This document shows positions 42,890 through 52,200 of a stretch of 64,000 nucleotides of DNA, piece by piece. The position numbers were made by a program, and so were the translations under genes. The stretch spans positions 1 to 64,000 of the forward strand of contig JACRFD010000050.1 of the NCBI GenBank assembly GCA_016218025.1, read 5' to 3'. Under the pieces are notes generated by a model, which saw only the letters and a program-made list of their open reading frames with translations, was not told the origin of the DNA and did not search any database. How positions within the stretch are numbered: position 1 is the stretch's first letter; each line of letters opens with the position of its first letter. The stretch is from Ignavibacteriales bacterium (GTDB taxonomy: Bacteria > Bacteroidota > Ignavibacteria > UBA10030 > SZUA-254).

Positions 42890-43649
42890 GAAATCAATCG
42901 CCGATTCCCTGGAAGTAAACAAAAGGTTACTTCCTCACATACCATTTCTTTTGCAGGACCTTTGGGCGTTGGGTAGCTCAGAAAATCAAATAATCGATGC
43001 TGTTGCTTCTGCTAATAGCTTATCTCCTATAAAGAATATACTCGATATTGGTTGCGGCAAGGGAGCAGTTTTGATTAAGCTTGTCGCAAAACACGGATTT
43101 CAGGCGGTCGGAATTGACGCCATGACTCTCTTTCTTAAAGATGCTGAGAAAAAAGCGAGTGAGCATAATGTATCACATTTATGCCGGTTTATTAATCAGG
43201 ATATACATGAATATGTATCGAGTGATCACGATTATGATTTAGTTATACTTGCCGCGTTGGGTGGGATATTCGGCTCGTTTAAGAATACTACCGCTAAGCT
43301 GCGAACTCAAATACACACAGGCGGTTTTATAATAATTGATGATGGTTATCTTAAGAAAGATAATCATCTCGACAGAAAAGGTTATGGGCATTACAAAAAT
43401 TATGATAATACAATTCAGGAATTAACTTTTTTCGGAGATCGGATAATAAATCAAATCGACACATCGGAAGTAAGTAAAAATATAAACAGAGAATATCTTG
43501 ATTTGATTAAAAGGCGGGGTGAAGAACTCATATTAAAACACGGTGAGTTAAAAAAAGAGATCGACGATTACATTCAACTTCAATCTGAAGAGTGTGATGT
43601 TTTAGAAAATGATATCAAGGGTGAGTTGTGGGTGATTCAAAAAAGATAA
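42846..43649 (+). CDS. Class I SAM-dependent methyltransferase
   Basis: Methyltransferase of 267 residues. Motif I is ILDIGCGKGAVLIKLVAKHG (about 62-81), followed by AVGIDAMTLFLKDAEKKA, YDLVILAALGGIFG (motif IV region) and HTGGFIIIDDGYLKK. The C-terminal part is helical and charged. The substrate is unknown. The start is uncertain: the ATG at 42846 overlaps the AlkD-like gene, whereas an ATG at 42873 would reduce the overlap; I keep the longer form because MLLEKDYKKML is compatible with a helical N-terminus. A strong terminator lies about 115 nt downstream, beyond the AlkD relic. Confidence 0.8.
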   Translation: MLLEKDYKKMLAKSEKSIADSLEVNKRLLPHIPFLLQDLWALGSSENQIIDAVASANSLSPIKNILDIGCGKGAVLIKLVAKHGFQAVGIDAMTLFLKDAEKKASEHNVSHLCRFINQDIHEYVSSDHDYDLVILAALGGIFGSFKNTTAKLRTQIHTGGFIIIDDGYLKKDNHLDRKGYGHYKNYDNTIQELTFFGDRIINQIDTSEVSKNINREYLDLIKRRGEELILKHGELKKEIDDYIQLQSEECDVLENDIKGELWVIQKR

Positions 43650-43667
43650 ACGTACTGGTGTTGGACA

Positions 43668-43740
43668 ACTGTTAACTGGGTGCTGCGACAAACAGGGAAA
43701 CGAAATCATGTCCGAACAAAGAGGCGATTCATAATCCTAC
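43668..43740 (+). pseudogene. Relic of a second AlkD-like gene
   Basis: Bases 43668-43712 align without gaps to 42701-42745 in the intact AlkD-like gene, with 33 of 45 positions identical by hand count. The frame reads TVNWVLRQTGKRNHVRTK against AVNWALRQIGKRNLALNK. There is no start codon or upstream coding part, and the similarity is lost after about 43720. It is a leftover C-terminal fragment, perhaps from an old duplication or recombination. Confidence 0.65.
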
Positions 43741-43763
43741 CCTTTTCAAAATATTTAAGAACT

Positions 43764-43793
43764 AACCGCTTAGTTTATTTGAGCGGTTTTTTT
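43764..43793 (+). terminator. Rho-independent terminator
   Basis: Stem AACCGCT (43764-43770) with AGCGGTT (43782-43788), 11-nt loop, and a run of seven T ending at 43793. It ends the AlkD/methyltransferase operon and may also serve the convergent Sel1 gene. Confidence 0.8.
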
Positions 43794-43844
43794 ATTCGAA
43801 GAAAATTAGTTGTTAACGCCCTTTGATTTTATTCAACAATATCT

Positions 43845-45428
43845 CTATCTCTCCTCGATTTTAAATTCCAAATCTTTCGGACGTATTTCATCATACAAAT
43901 TTCTTAAAGCATCATATGCAATATTGCTCCCCCTTCGGTTTGCTATACGATACAACCTCACTGCCTCAGGGAGATTTTCAACAACATCTTTTCCATTTCT
44001 ATAGCAATATCCAAGCAACATATCGGCAAGAATAGATCCATTATCAGCCAACTCCTGAATGCTTTTAAATCTGCTGCTGTCCGCCGAAATCTGTTTTTCT
44101 GTCATCAATTCTATCATATAAAGCCGAATTTTCGCTTCATGGTTTCCAAATTGTTTTGCCAAAGTTAGAAGCTCAATAGCTTTTTTCTGATCTTTTAAAA
44201 CTTTATTGCCGTTATAAAGATACATAGCAAGCTCTACTATTGCCTCCGGATAATCATTCGTAGCAGACTGTTTCAGGAAGTCAATCGATTGGCTCTCCGT
44301 TAGTTGATGATCAAAACCATTCATATCAAGTTCTGCCCATGTGAATAATGCCGTGGGTTCATTTGCATCAACATGTTTTTTCAGCACAGGGAAATAATCT
44401 TCCTTGCGTGTCAAATCCCAAAGAAGCATCGGCGCCCACGGTGAGCCAAATCGAACAGCGCGAATATAATATAGCGACGCAAGAAATATATCTTTATCCA
44501 CGCCTATTCCCCGTTCGTACAAACGACCAATTAAAGTAAGGGCTTCAGGGCTGCCATACTCGGCAGATTTGTAGATTGATTGCAATGTTTTATTATCTAA
44601 AATTGTGTCTCCTAAGATGGACGAGGATGGACTTTCGGAGCTGTCTAATTTAATATTTCTTTCGATAAGCGCATCCCGAATTAAAGTTTTCGTATCGGGT
44701 ACCGAAGAAGGCGTTGAACTGAAATCAATAAAAACCGGTTGTGCAGCGGGCAATGCTGTTGAAGCGATCACCGCAGAATTTGTTGAATCAATTTTTTTGT
44801 GTGTGCCTGTCGATGAAATCTTTTCTGAATCGGGTGTGATTTTAATTCCTCTAACTTTAAATTCAGCCAACACTTCTTTAGCCGGTTCATATCCTGAGTC
44901 GGCTGCCATTGAAAGCCAGCGATATGCTTCTTGGTAATTTCTTGATACAATCAGATTGTCGGTTAACAACATTCCATAAACATATTCTGCCTCGGGCATT
45001 CCGCGCAAAGCGGCATATTGGAAATTTCGGTAAGCATCGAAAGGATTCCAGTCGATTCCCCATCCATTGTTCAGCAATATTCCATAGTTGTATTTTGCCG
45101 GTATAAGATTTTGCTTTGCGGCTTTGCCAATCCAAAGCGCGGCTCGTTGTGTATCTGCTGAAAAATCTTTTCCGATTAGATAACGTAATCCAAGTTCATG
45201 CTCTGCTACAGGATCGCCTGAGTTTGCTTTTTTCATCACCATAAAAGCATCCCACATTTCATCTAATGAATTATCTCTTTTCAGATAAAAGAAGTCTCTC
45301 TCCGTAAACCGTTCTTTCAACACAACACTTTTTAGACTGTCGGATGCAACGGCTCTTTGCCCAATCAGGACAAATAAAAAAATAATAAATAAACATTTTA
45401 AAACCGTTGAGCTAATAGTCTGAATCAT
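43845..45428 (-). CDS. Sel1-like repeat protein
   Basis: Predicted exported protein of 527 residues with a signal peptide (about 1-28, ending AVA). Sel1/TPR-like helical repeats run through two blocks (about 50-170 and 285-505): AEHELGLRYLIGKDFSADTQRAALWIGKAAKQ, AEYVYGMLLTDNLIVSRNYQEAYRWLSMAADSGYEPAKE and ADMLLGYCYRNGKDVVENLPEAVRLYRIANRRG. A less ordered Ser/Thr-rich segment (about 180-280) separates them. Sel1 proteins are scaffolds for protein complexes in the envelope; the partner is unknown. It may be co-transcribed from the upstream lipoprotein gene, 51 nt away. Confidence 0.85.
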   Translation of the reverse strand: MIQTISSTVLKCLFIIFLFVLIGQRAVASDSLKSVVLKERFTERDFFYLKRDNSLDEMWDAFMVMKKANSGDPVAEHELGLRYLIGKDFSADTQRAALWIGKAAKQNLIPAKYNYGILLNNGWGIDWNPFDAYRNFQYAALRGMPEAEYVYGMLLTDNLIVSRNYQEAYRWLSMAADSGYEPAKEVLAEFKVRGIKITPDSEKISSTGTHKKIDSTNSAVIASTALPAAQPVFIDFSSTPSSVPDTKTLIRDALIERNIKLDSSESPSSSILGDTILDNKTLQSIYKSAEYGSPEALTLIGRLYERGIGVDKDIFLASLYYIRAVRFGSPWAPMLLWDLTRKEDYFPVLKKHVDANEPTALFTWAELDMNGFDHQLTESQSIDFLKQSATNDYPEAIVELAMYLYNGNKVLKDQKKAIELLTLAKQFGNHEAKIRLYMIELMTEKQISADSSRFKSIQELADNGSILADMLLGYCYRNGKDVVENLPEAVRLYRIANRRGSNIAYDALRNLYDEIRPKDLEFKIEER

Positions 45429-45479
45429 TTCTTATTACATTTTTGATTAAAAAATTTCTGTGCTATGGTTTTTATGCTT

Positions 45480-46289
45480 TTAATGAGAAGTTGAATCCTG
45501 AATTGCTAATTTCACCTTTGCCCAAAGTTTGAGAGGTTCTTTCATTCCTTCTGTTCCCGACCGTGGTTCATTTCCACGCCCTTCTCCTCGTCGTCCACCC
45601 ATACCTCCTCCGCCAGGACCGCCACCCATCATCGGTCTTTCACCGCGTCCTTCGGGCATATCTCTCTTATTTGTTTCAATTCCTACTCCAATAACAGATC
45701 CTGCTGCAGCACCAATAACGTACGGCTTGGGACCTTTATCCTGTAATGGAATTTTCATTTCATAAACTAAAAGGCCGCTCTGAAATCTAAGAGCAACTTC
45801 AATCCCACCCGTTTCGAATATTCGCATTAGTTGATGCTCGTTTTCCATTGGTCCAAATATTTCAATATCATCAGAGAATTTTTCCGGAAATTGAGGCATA
45901 TTATCGAGATTGTGTTCTTCATTCTGTCCGAATTTTCTTCTTTCCATTTGCATCTCACGCATTTCCATTCCAACCGGATAGCGGACGCCGAACTGTTTTT
46001 CTTCTCCTCCGTTCCTATCGAACCAAACTGTCAATCCCATCATTGCGATCTGGCGTTGTAATGCTCTGTCGCTGATTGTAAGCGAGAGGTAAAGATAATT
46101 TTCATCGTTCATAAAACCGAATGCCATATTCGGATAATCATCAACCACCCACGTTTTACCATTCCATTCGCCGGAATCACCGTCTATTTTTATTTCGCGG
46201 TCCCGCCAATAACTTGATATCTCTATTGATTTACATCCGAAAAGGAACGTTAGCAAAAAAATAATAAAATAAAATATTTTCTTTTTCAT
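45480..46289 (-). CDS. Lipoprotein with CBM9/DOMON-like domain and Gly/Arg/Met-rich tail
   Basis: Predicted lipoprotein of 269 residues with lipobox FLFGC (acylated Cys18). Residues about 25-200 (IKIDGDSGEWNGKTWVVDDYPNMAFGFMNDENYLYLSLTISDRALQRQIAMMGLTVWFD) resemble the carbohydrate-binding family 9/DOMON-like beta-sandwich seen in surface or redox proteins. The last part (about 210-250) is an extremely Gly/Arg/Met-rich low-complexity stretch with MMGGGPGGGGMGGRRG, then a short return to ordinary sequence. It lies 51 nt upstream of the Sel1 gene on the same strand. Ligand unknown. Confidence 0.75.
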   Translation of the reverse strand: MKKKIFYFIIFLLTFLFGCKSIEISSYWRDREIKIDGDSGEWNGKTWVVDDYPNMAFGFMNDENYLYLSLTISDRALQRQIAMMGLTVWFDRNGGEEKQFGVRYPVGMEMREMQMERRKFGQNEEHNLDNMPQFPEKFSDDIEIFGPMENEHQLMRIFETGGIEVALRFQSGLLVYEMKIPLQDKGPKPYVIGAAAGSVIGVGIETNKRDMPEGRGERPMMGGGPGGGGMGGRRGEGRGNEPRSGTEGMKEPLKLWAKVKLAIQDSTSH

Positions 46290-46325
46290 AATGAGAGTTT
46301 TAATTATAGAATAGTTTGCTCATAT

Positions 46326-46354
46326 TTGACTTGTCGGGCGATAAATGGTTTAAT
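46326..46354 (+). promoter_or_regulatory. Sigma-70-like promoter for the methyltransferase gene
   Basis: TTGACT (46326-46331), 17 nt, TTTAAT (46349-46354), about 73 nt before the ATG at 46428, in a divergent gap. Moderate match. Confidence 0.3.
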
Positions 46355-46427
46355 AAGTTTTTTTGAATTTGTTCAATAATATATCTATTTTCTACCAAAT
46401 TATTCTTCAACAATACTAAAGGTGTAT

Positions 46428-47003
46428 ATGTCTAATCATGTTTGTCCATGGTGGATTGGATACCTGCTTGCAAGTCCGCTTAGAAGGCTATTCCAGAAAC
46501 CCGAAGATATATTGTCTCCCTACGTGAAAGAAGGAATGACCATCCTCGAAGTGGGTCCCGGCATGGGATTCTTCACGCTTCCGATGGCAAGATTGGTTGG
46601 TCCACAAGGTAAAATTGTTTGCATCGATATTCAAGAACGAATGATTAAGAGTTTGATGCGGCGTGCAACACGTGCCGGACTTTCAGAAAGAATTATTACA
46701 CGAATTACGTCGGGCGATTCATTACAGGTCAACGATTTTTCTGACAGCGTTGACTTTGCACTTTTGTTTGCAGTTGTTCACGAGGTTTCCGATCAAGAAA
46801 AACTTTTCCGTGAAGTGCATGCAACATTGAAAGATAATTCGCTTGTGTTGGTCTCAGAGCCTGCGGGACATGTAAACAGAGATGAGTTCAATCAAACTCT
46901 GGCAACGGCAAAGCTTGTTGGGTTTGAAGTAATCGCATCTCCTGAAATTAAGAGAAATCTTAGCGTTGTGTTGAGGAAATCGAATCAGGTAACTCTGCAT
47001 TAA
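46428..47003 (+). CDS. Class I SAM-dependent methyltransferase (UbiE-like)
   Basis: Methyltransferase of 191 residues. Motif I is ILEVGPGMGFFTLPMARLVGPQGKIVCIDIQERMI (about 39-73), the GPGMG and IDIQERM words being typical of the UbiE/Methyltransf_31-type group. VDFALLFAVVHEVSDQEKLFREVHATLKDNSLVLVSEP follows. The N-terminus (CPWWIGYLLASPLRRLFQKPEDIL) matches family members acting on small molecules or lipids; the substrate is unknown. I start at the ATG at 46428, five bases after AAAGG, rather than the GTG at 46422. It is monocistronic. Confidence 0.87.
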   Translation: MSNHVCPWWIGYLLASPLRRLFQKPEDILSPYVKEGMTILEVGPGMGFFTLPMARLVGPQGKIVCIDIQERMIKSLMRRATRAGLSERIITRITSGDSLQVNDFSDSVDFALLFAVVHEVSDQEKLFREVHATLKDNSLVLVSEPAGHVNRDEFNQTLATAKLVGFEVIASPEIKRNLSVVLRKSNQVTLH

Positions 47004-47010
47004 AAATATA

Positions 47011-47074
47011 ACCGCTAAGAATACCAAGAAATTTAGGATGATGGTGATTCTTCGTGGTAACATATTCCTTTTTT
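47011..47074 (+). terminator. Imperfect hairpin between methyltransferase and vapC
   Basis: ACCGCTAAGAATACC (47011-47025) pairs imperfectly with GGTGATTCTTCGTGGT (47043-47058); six T follow at 47069-47074. It may terminate the plus-strand gene. The TTCTTCGTGG/CCACGAAGAA words resemble widely dispersed bacterial palindromes. Confidence 0.4.
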
Positions 47075-47087
47075 AGACCCTTATTTG

Positions 47088-47501
47088 TTATTCATCCCGA
47101 GTCAACCAGATTATTTTCTTTAACTGTCCTTTAACGCGATCGAAATCTTTATCGCTTGTAACAAGTATCGCGCGATGTTGTATTGCAAGTGCTGCACAGA
47201 ATGCGTCACTCAAGGGAAGTCCGTACGAGCTTTTTAACTGTGCCGCTTTTTCTGCAAGCTCTTTATCGGCATCTACAACTCTGAGGGGTGATTCCATCTC
47301 AAACTGCTTGGCGAAAGCAACGCCCGCGTTTCCTTGTATGTGTTGAACCCGGTAAATAACTTCAGCCCAATTTACTGCGCTGATAAGCACTTCTTTTTTT
47401 TCATCGGCAGCTTCAGCAAGTATGCTCTCTACCTTTGATGCTGCCGGCTCATCAAACAAAAGAACAAGCACCGCAGAACTATCGAGCACCGTGTTTGGCA
47501 A
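47088..47501 (-). CDS. vapC: VapC-type PIN-domain toxin
   Basis: Ribonuclease toxin of 137 residues of a type II toxin-antitoxin pair; VapC proteins cleave tRNA or rRNA. The PIN acidic residues are present: TVLDSSAVLVLLFDE (D7), NWAEVIYR (Glu), LPLSDAFCAALA (Asp) and LVTSDKDF (Asp). I place the start at a TTG at 47501, because GAGGAG lies four bases upstream and translation then begins MPNTVLDSSA, as in other VapC. The start lies inside the last codons of the antitoxin gene (23-nt overlap), indicating translational coupling. Confidence 0.88.
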   Translation of the reverse strand: MPNTVLDSSAVLVLLFDEPAASKVESILAEAADEKKEVLISAVNWAEVIYRVQHIQGNAGVAFAKQFEMESPLRVVDADKELAEKAAQLKSSYGLPLSDAFCAALAIQHRAILVTSDKDFDRVKGQLKKIIWLTRDE

Positions 47502-47754
47502 GTTTCTCCTCCTCTCTGCGGCTTTCCTCCATCCGGTCATCCAGTAATTGTTCTGATGCTAGTTTTCCTTCGGGTTTCAATTTTAAAATACCTCGAAATT
47601 TACGGATAGATTCCCGGGTAATAGGTTTTAATATTATATAGTTTGTTTGCTCATTAAGCTCAACCTTTATCCGTGTTCCATCCAAAATGCCTAATTTTCG
47701 CCTAATTGACGATGGAATGACCATTTGTCCCTTTTGAGTTACCGTAGTTTCCAC
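47479..47754 (-). CDS. vapB: AbrB/MazE-fold (VapB-type) antitoxin
   Basis: Antitoxin of 91 residues. The N-terminal SpoVT/AbrB swapped-hairpin DNA-binding domain is clear (TTVTQKGQMVIPSSIRRKLGILDGTRIKVELNEQTNYIILKP). The C-terminal part is charged and helical (LASEQLLDDRMEESRREEEKLAKHG), as expected for the segment that covers the VapC active site. It is preceded by a good ribosome-binding sequence (AAAGGAAT) and a promoter containing a palindrome, so the pair probably represses its own transcription. Confidence 0.9.
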   Translation of the reverse strand: METTVTQKGQMVIPSSIRRKLGILDGTRIKVELNEQTNYIILKPITRESIRKFRGILKLKPEGKLASEQLLDDRMEESRREEEKLAKHGAR

Positions 47755-47781
47755 TTATTTATTCCTTTCTAACATTACACA

Positions 47782-47812
47782 TAAAGATATACAATTTATA
47801 AATGTAAGTCAA
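47782..47812 (-). promoter_or_regulatory. vapBC promoter with palindromic operator
   Basis: On the minus strand TTG (47812-47810), 20 nt, TATCTTTA (47789-47782), one base from the Bacteroidota -7 consensus TAnnTTTG. The perfect palindrome ATTTATAAAT (47794-47803) sits in the spacer, where VapB could block polymerase. Confidence 0.5.
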
Positions 47813-47897
47813 GTAAAATATTTCCTACATGTATTAATTTGTGGAATGCGTGCTAACGGGGGAGATGGAAATAGGAATGTTAACTGCGGCAATTTTG

Positions 47898-47921
47898 TGT
47901 CACGAAATGGTTCGTGACACC
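47898..47921. repeat. Perfect 10-bp palindrome after tolC
   Basis: GTGTCACGAA (47898-47907), ATGG loop, TTCGTGACAC (47912-47921). It lies 14 nt beyond the tolC-like stop. There is no T-run on the relevant strand, so it is more like a dispersed palindrome than a classical terminator. Confidence 0.55.
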
Positions 47922-47934
47922 CGGGAAAACATTA

Positions 47935-49230
47935 TTAACGCTTCACACCCATTGCTCGTTTTAATCGCGCAAGAAAACTGTTGTAATCATACAGCGCCTG
48001 TATTTTCGTGATGCGTGCGTTGGAAAGTGTAAGCTGTGCGTCTGTAACTTCTATTGTTGTACTGATACCTGCGGCGTACTGCTTCTCGGCAAGCGTTAAA
48101 CTTTGTTCAGCTTGCTCAACCAATTTAGATGCAGCCGCGATACGTTCTTCCGCTTCCTTCATGCTGAGATAATATTGCTCCACTTCCAGCAAGATAGATT
48201 CTTTGAACTGTTTGAGGTTTGCCTCTGCCGCATCGGCGGTTGCCCGCGCCTGTTCGACCTGCGCTGAAATTCCCATTCCTTGAAAAATCGGCAAACTGAG
48301 TGTGATGCCCGCATTCCAACGGCTGTATAGCGGAAACGTAAAATTAGTCCATGTGTAATTTCCCGAAGCGGAAAGCGTTGGCAAATGTTGATCCCACACA
48401 GCGGTGGCTAGCGACCGGTTCGCTTCAACTCGTGCCTGCGCAGCAACCAACTCCGATCTTTGATTCAACGTGATTGATTTAATACTATCTAACGAAAACC
48501 GGAACGGCTCAACCTCAAATACTTCACTTATACTATACACAGATTGGCTGTGAATTCCCATTGCGTTTTCAAGCTGCAGCTTTGCTAATCGTAACTGGTT
48601 GCGTGAACGAATAGCGTTGACATTTGCATTGGCAAGATCAACTTCTGCGCGGGTAACATCGAACTGTGCACGCTTGCCCACACTGTAAAATGCTTTTGCC
48701 TGTGTCAGGTGCTGTGATGCGCGCTCGATCGCTTCCTCGTTTACCTTCGCAACCTGTACTGCCTGAATTACTCCATAATATGAAAGCTGTACATTAGTAA
48801 TTACTGTTCCACGTGCCGATTGGAAGTCGGCTTCAGAAGCATCTTCAAATCGGTTGTTCGCCGAAACGCGGTTGATTGTTCTTCCGAAATCGAAAATCAT
48901 TTGACTTGCTTGAATTCCAGCCGTGTAATTATCGTACGATTGTTTCCTTGGAGCGAACGCCGGATTGAACACAAACCAACCGTCGGTACGTGTTGCTGAT
49001 GCGGTAGCGTTTATGGATGGAAAATATGCCGACAATGCCTGCGATGCACCCGCAGAAGCAGAGCGAAGATTCGCATCTGCCGCCAATAACGACGGATGAT
49101 TTTCAAGCGCAAGTGTTATTGCTTGGTCAAGCGTAAGCGAATCAATCGAGATCGTTTGAGTTTGAACGGTAAGTGGTATCGTCAAAGTACATATCATAAA
49201 AATTATATTATAGCATTGAGAGAAACGCAT
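47935..49230 (-). CDS. TolC-family outer-membrane efflux channel
   Basis: Outer-membrane channel of the second RND pump, 431 residues with a signal peptide (about 1-24). The two internal OEP repeats are visible: DQAITLALENHPSLLAADANLRSASAGASQALSAYFPSINATASATRT (about 32-80), then long helices, and again VEANRSLATAVWDQHLPTLSASGNYTWTNF (about 270-300). Residues after 320 form the second helical hairpin (QARATADAAEANLKQFKESILLEVEQYYLSMKEAEERI). Its start shares one base with the permease stop, so the three pump genes are one operon. Confidence 0.92.
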   Translation of the reverse strand: MRFSQCYNIIFMICTLTIPLTVQTQTISIDSLTLDQAITLALENHPSLLAADANLRSASAGASQALSAYFPSINATASATRTDGWFVFNPAFAPRKQSYDNYTAGIQASQMIFDFGRTINRVSANNRFEDASEADFQSARGTVITNVQLSYYGVIQAVQVAKVNEEAIERASQHLTQAKAFYSVGKRAQFDVTRAEVDLANANVNAIRSRNQLRLAKLQLENAMGIHSQSVYSISEVFEVEPFRFSLDSIKSITLNQRSELVAAQARVEANRSLATAVWDQHLPTLSASGNYTWTNFTFPLYSRWNAGITLSLPIFQGMGISAQVEQARATADAAEANLKQFKESILLEVEQYYLSMKEAEERIAAASKLVEQAEQSLTLAEKQYAAGISTTIEVTDAQLTLSNARITKIQALYDYNSFLARLKRAMGVKR

Positions 49231-52200
49231 TATAATTTTTCCTCCGCAGGTTTTTCATTTACCAGATCCATTTCAGATTTCATTTCGCGTTTGAACCGTT
49301 CCTCAAAAACAATATACAGGGTCGGTATTAAAAAGAGAGTCAAAACGGTAGACACCGTTAGACCGCCGACAACTGCAATTGCCAGCGGCGCTTGTGTTTG
49401 CTCTCCGCCGACACCGAACGCCATAGGAATTAAACCAAGAACGGTAGCAAGCGATGTCATTAAAATTGGCTTCAATCTTGTAACCCCCGCTTTGATTACA
49501 GCATCGTGAAGCGGAACGTCTCTCATACGAAGGTGGTTTGTATAATCAACAAGTAAGATTCCGTTACTTACAACGATACCAACCATCACAATTATTCCCT
49601 GGAACGATGTTACCGATAATGTTGTGCCGGTGAGGAACAACGTCCAAAACACACCAATGATACCGAGGGGAACTGTAAACATAATAATGAAAGGATCAAG
49701 AAGCGACTGAAATTGCGACGCCATCACGACATACACAAGAAGAATCGCAAGTCCGAACGCAAGCAGGAGATCTCGGAATGTTTTCTGCTGCTGTTCAACG
49801 TTTCCGCCTAATTTAACTTCGAAACCTGTTGGAATTGAAAGTTTATCAACCTGCGCTCTTATATCGCTTGCAACACTTCCAAGATCGCGCCCGCTTACAT
49901 TTGCTGTTACATCGACTATTCGCTGCTGATATTTGCGGTCAATCTGCACTGACACGTTTGCTTTCTCGATCGTTGCAAGATTGCCAAGCAGAACCTGTTG
50001 TCCGCCGGCAGTCGTGAGAACAATATTTTTCAGGTCATCTATATTGGAACGGTAATCCTCACTTAGCCGGACAAGGATGTTGTACTGATTTCCGGTCACC
50101 GGATCGGTAAACGTCGATGCCACGGATCCATTGATGCAAGTATTTATCGTGTTGGAAATTTGCGCAACATTAATTCCAAGTATGCCGGCTTTATCACGAT
50201 CAATTTTCACACGAAGTTCTGGAAAATTTTCATCGCGCGAAACCTGAACATCGGTTGCGCCGGGCGTAGAACGAACAATGCTTGCAATATCGTTTGCTAA
50301 CTTTGAACCTGTAGGCAAATCGTAACCGCGTATTTCTACATCTATCGGTGCGCTGGACCCGAAATTCAAAAGAAATCTCAAGATTCCACCCGGATTGATG
50401 AAAATTGTTGCCCCTGGAAGCTGCATAAATTGGGGTCGGATATCTTTAATGATATCGGAAACGGACCGCTTTCGTTCCTGGTGCGATTTCAAAGAAACAC
50501 GAATATTTGCAGCATGACTGCCTGCATTCCTGCCGAATGAAATTCCTCCGCCCCGCGACGGTGGAACGCCAACATCCGTTATCATTGTCTGCATTTCAGG
50601 AACATTTTCCTGCAACAATTTTTCAACTTGTTTTATAAACTGATCTGTCACTTCTGAACGAGTACCGACAGGTAATTTAATCTGCATCTGGAATTGTCCC
50701 TCGTCCTGATCGGGAAAGAATTCCGTTCCAATAAATTTCACCAGTCCGAGCGATAGTACCGCAAGAGCAACAATACTAATGATAATTGTTTTGCGGTGAT
50801 TCAAAGTCCACTCGAGACGTTTTGCATACCATGTATCCAATGATGCAATGAAGTCGTGAGATTTGACTCGAATTTTATCTGAAAGTTTCGTGGAACTCCG
50901 GTCTAATAATTTTTCAGGGGGAAGATATTTTAAACACATCAACGGTGTAACGGTTCGGGAAACAAAAAATGACCCGAACAAAGCAACTGCAATTGTCATC
51001 GTAAGAGGAACAAAGAGCAGCTTGGCAATTCCAGATAGAAAAACAATCGGAAGAAATACAATGACCGTTGTGAGAGTTGAAACGAAAATCGGTGATGCCA
51101 CTTCTTTTGCGGCTTCAAGCGTTGCCTGTAATTTCGTTTGACCTTCTTTACGATGATTATAATGACGCGATATCGCCTCAAGCTCAACTATAGAATCATC
51201 CACCAACCTGCCGACGGCAAGCGCCAAACCTCCAAACGTCATAATGTTAAGGGTAGAATTACCAAACCGAAACCAGATAAATGCCAGAAGTATCGAGAGT
51301 GGTATTGCAACAAGAATAATCAACGTTCCTCTCATATTCCGCAAGAAAAATAAAATCACGAGAATGGCAAACAAAGCGCCGAGCATTGCTTCCTGCTGTA
51401 ACCCGGAAATTGTTTGTCTGATGTACATCGATTGATCGAACGAGAGCGACGTTTGAATATTTTGCGGTAGACCGGTTAACTTAGGTAGCGTGCGCAAAAC
51501 ATTGTCCACAACTTCTACTGTGTTCGCACTCGCAAGTTTTTGCACGCTTAATGTCAGTCCAGGTTTGCCGTTAATGCGAATAATTTCCGACTGTTCCTGA
51601 TAACTATCTTCAACATTCGCGACGTCTTTAATACGGATGGGAACACCGTTGATTGTTTTTATTACCACATCTTCCATTGGCTTGATTACATTGAAGCGGC
51701 TTTCAGTCTTTAATGAATAATCAAATCTTCCGGTTTTCAGGTCGCCGGATGGAATGATGAGGTTTGAATTGGCAACGGCAGTTAAAACAGATTGTACTGG
51801 AAGTTGAAGGGCTTGCAGTCGGTTACGATCAAGAGTAACATGAATTTCTCTGATACGCCCACCGAGAACCTGAGCAGAGGCAACGCCCGAAATATGCTCG
51901 ATTTGCGGTTCAATGGTATTCAGGGCGAGATCGTAGAGATCGCGTTCATCAATATCTCCTGAGACGGCAATATTGCAGACGGGTAAACTCGTGATGTCAA
52001 AACGGAGAACCATCGGCTGAGAGATGCCGTCCGGCAGTTGATTCAAAACCCTGTTTACTCTTTGAACAATATCTACCAAACTAACATCGAGATTTGCGTC
52101 CCAGTTAAAATTAATTCTAACCTGAGAAAGCCCTTCGCGAGTTGTAGATTGAACATAATCGACATTGTTGACCGAGCTAACCGCGCGCTCCATAATCACG

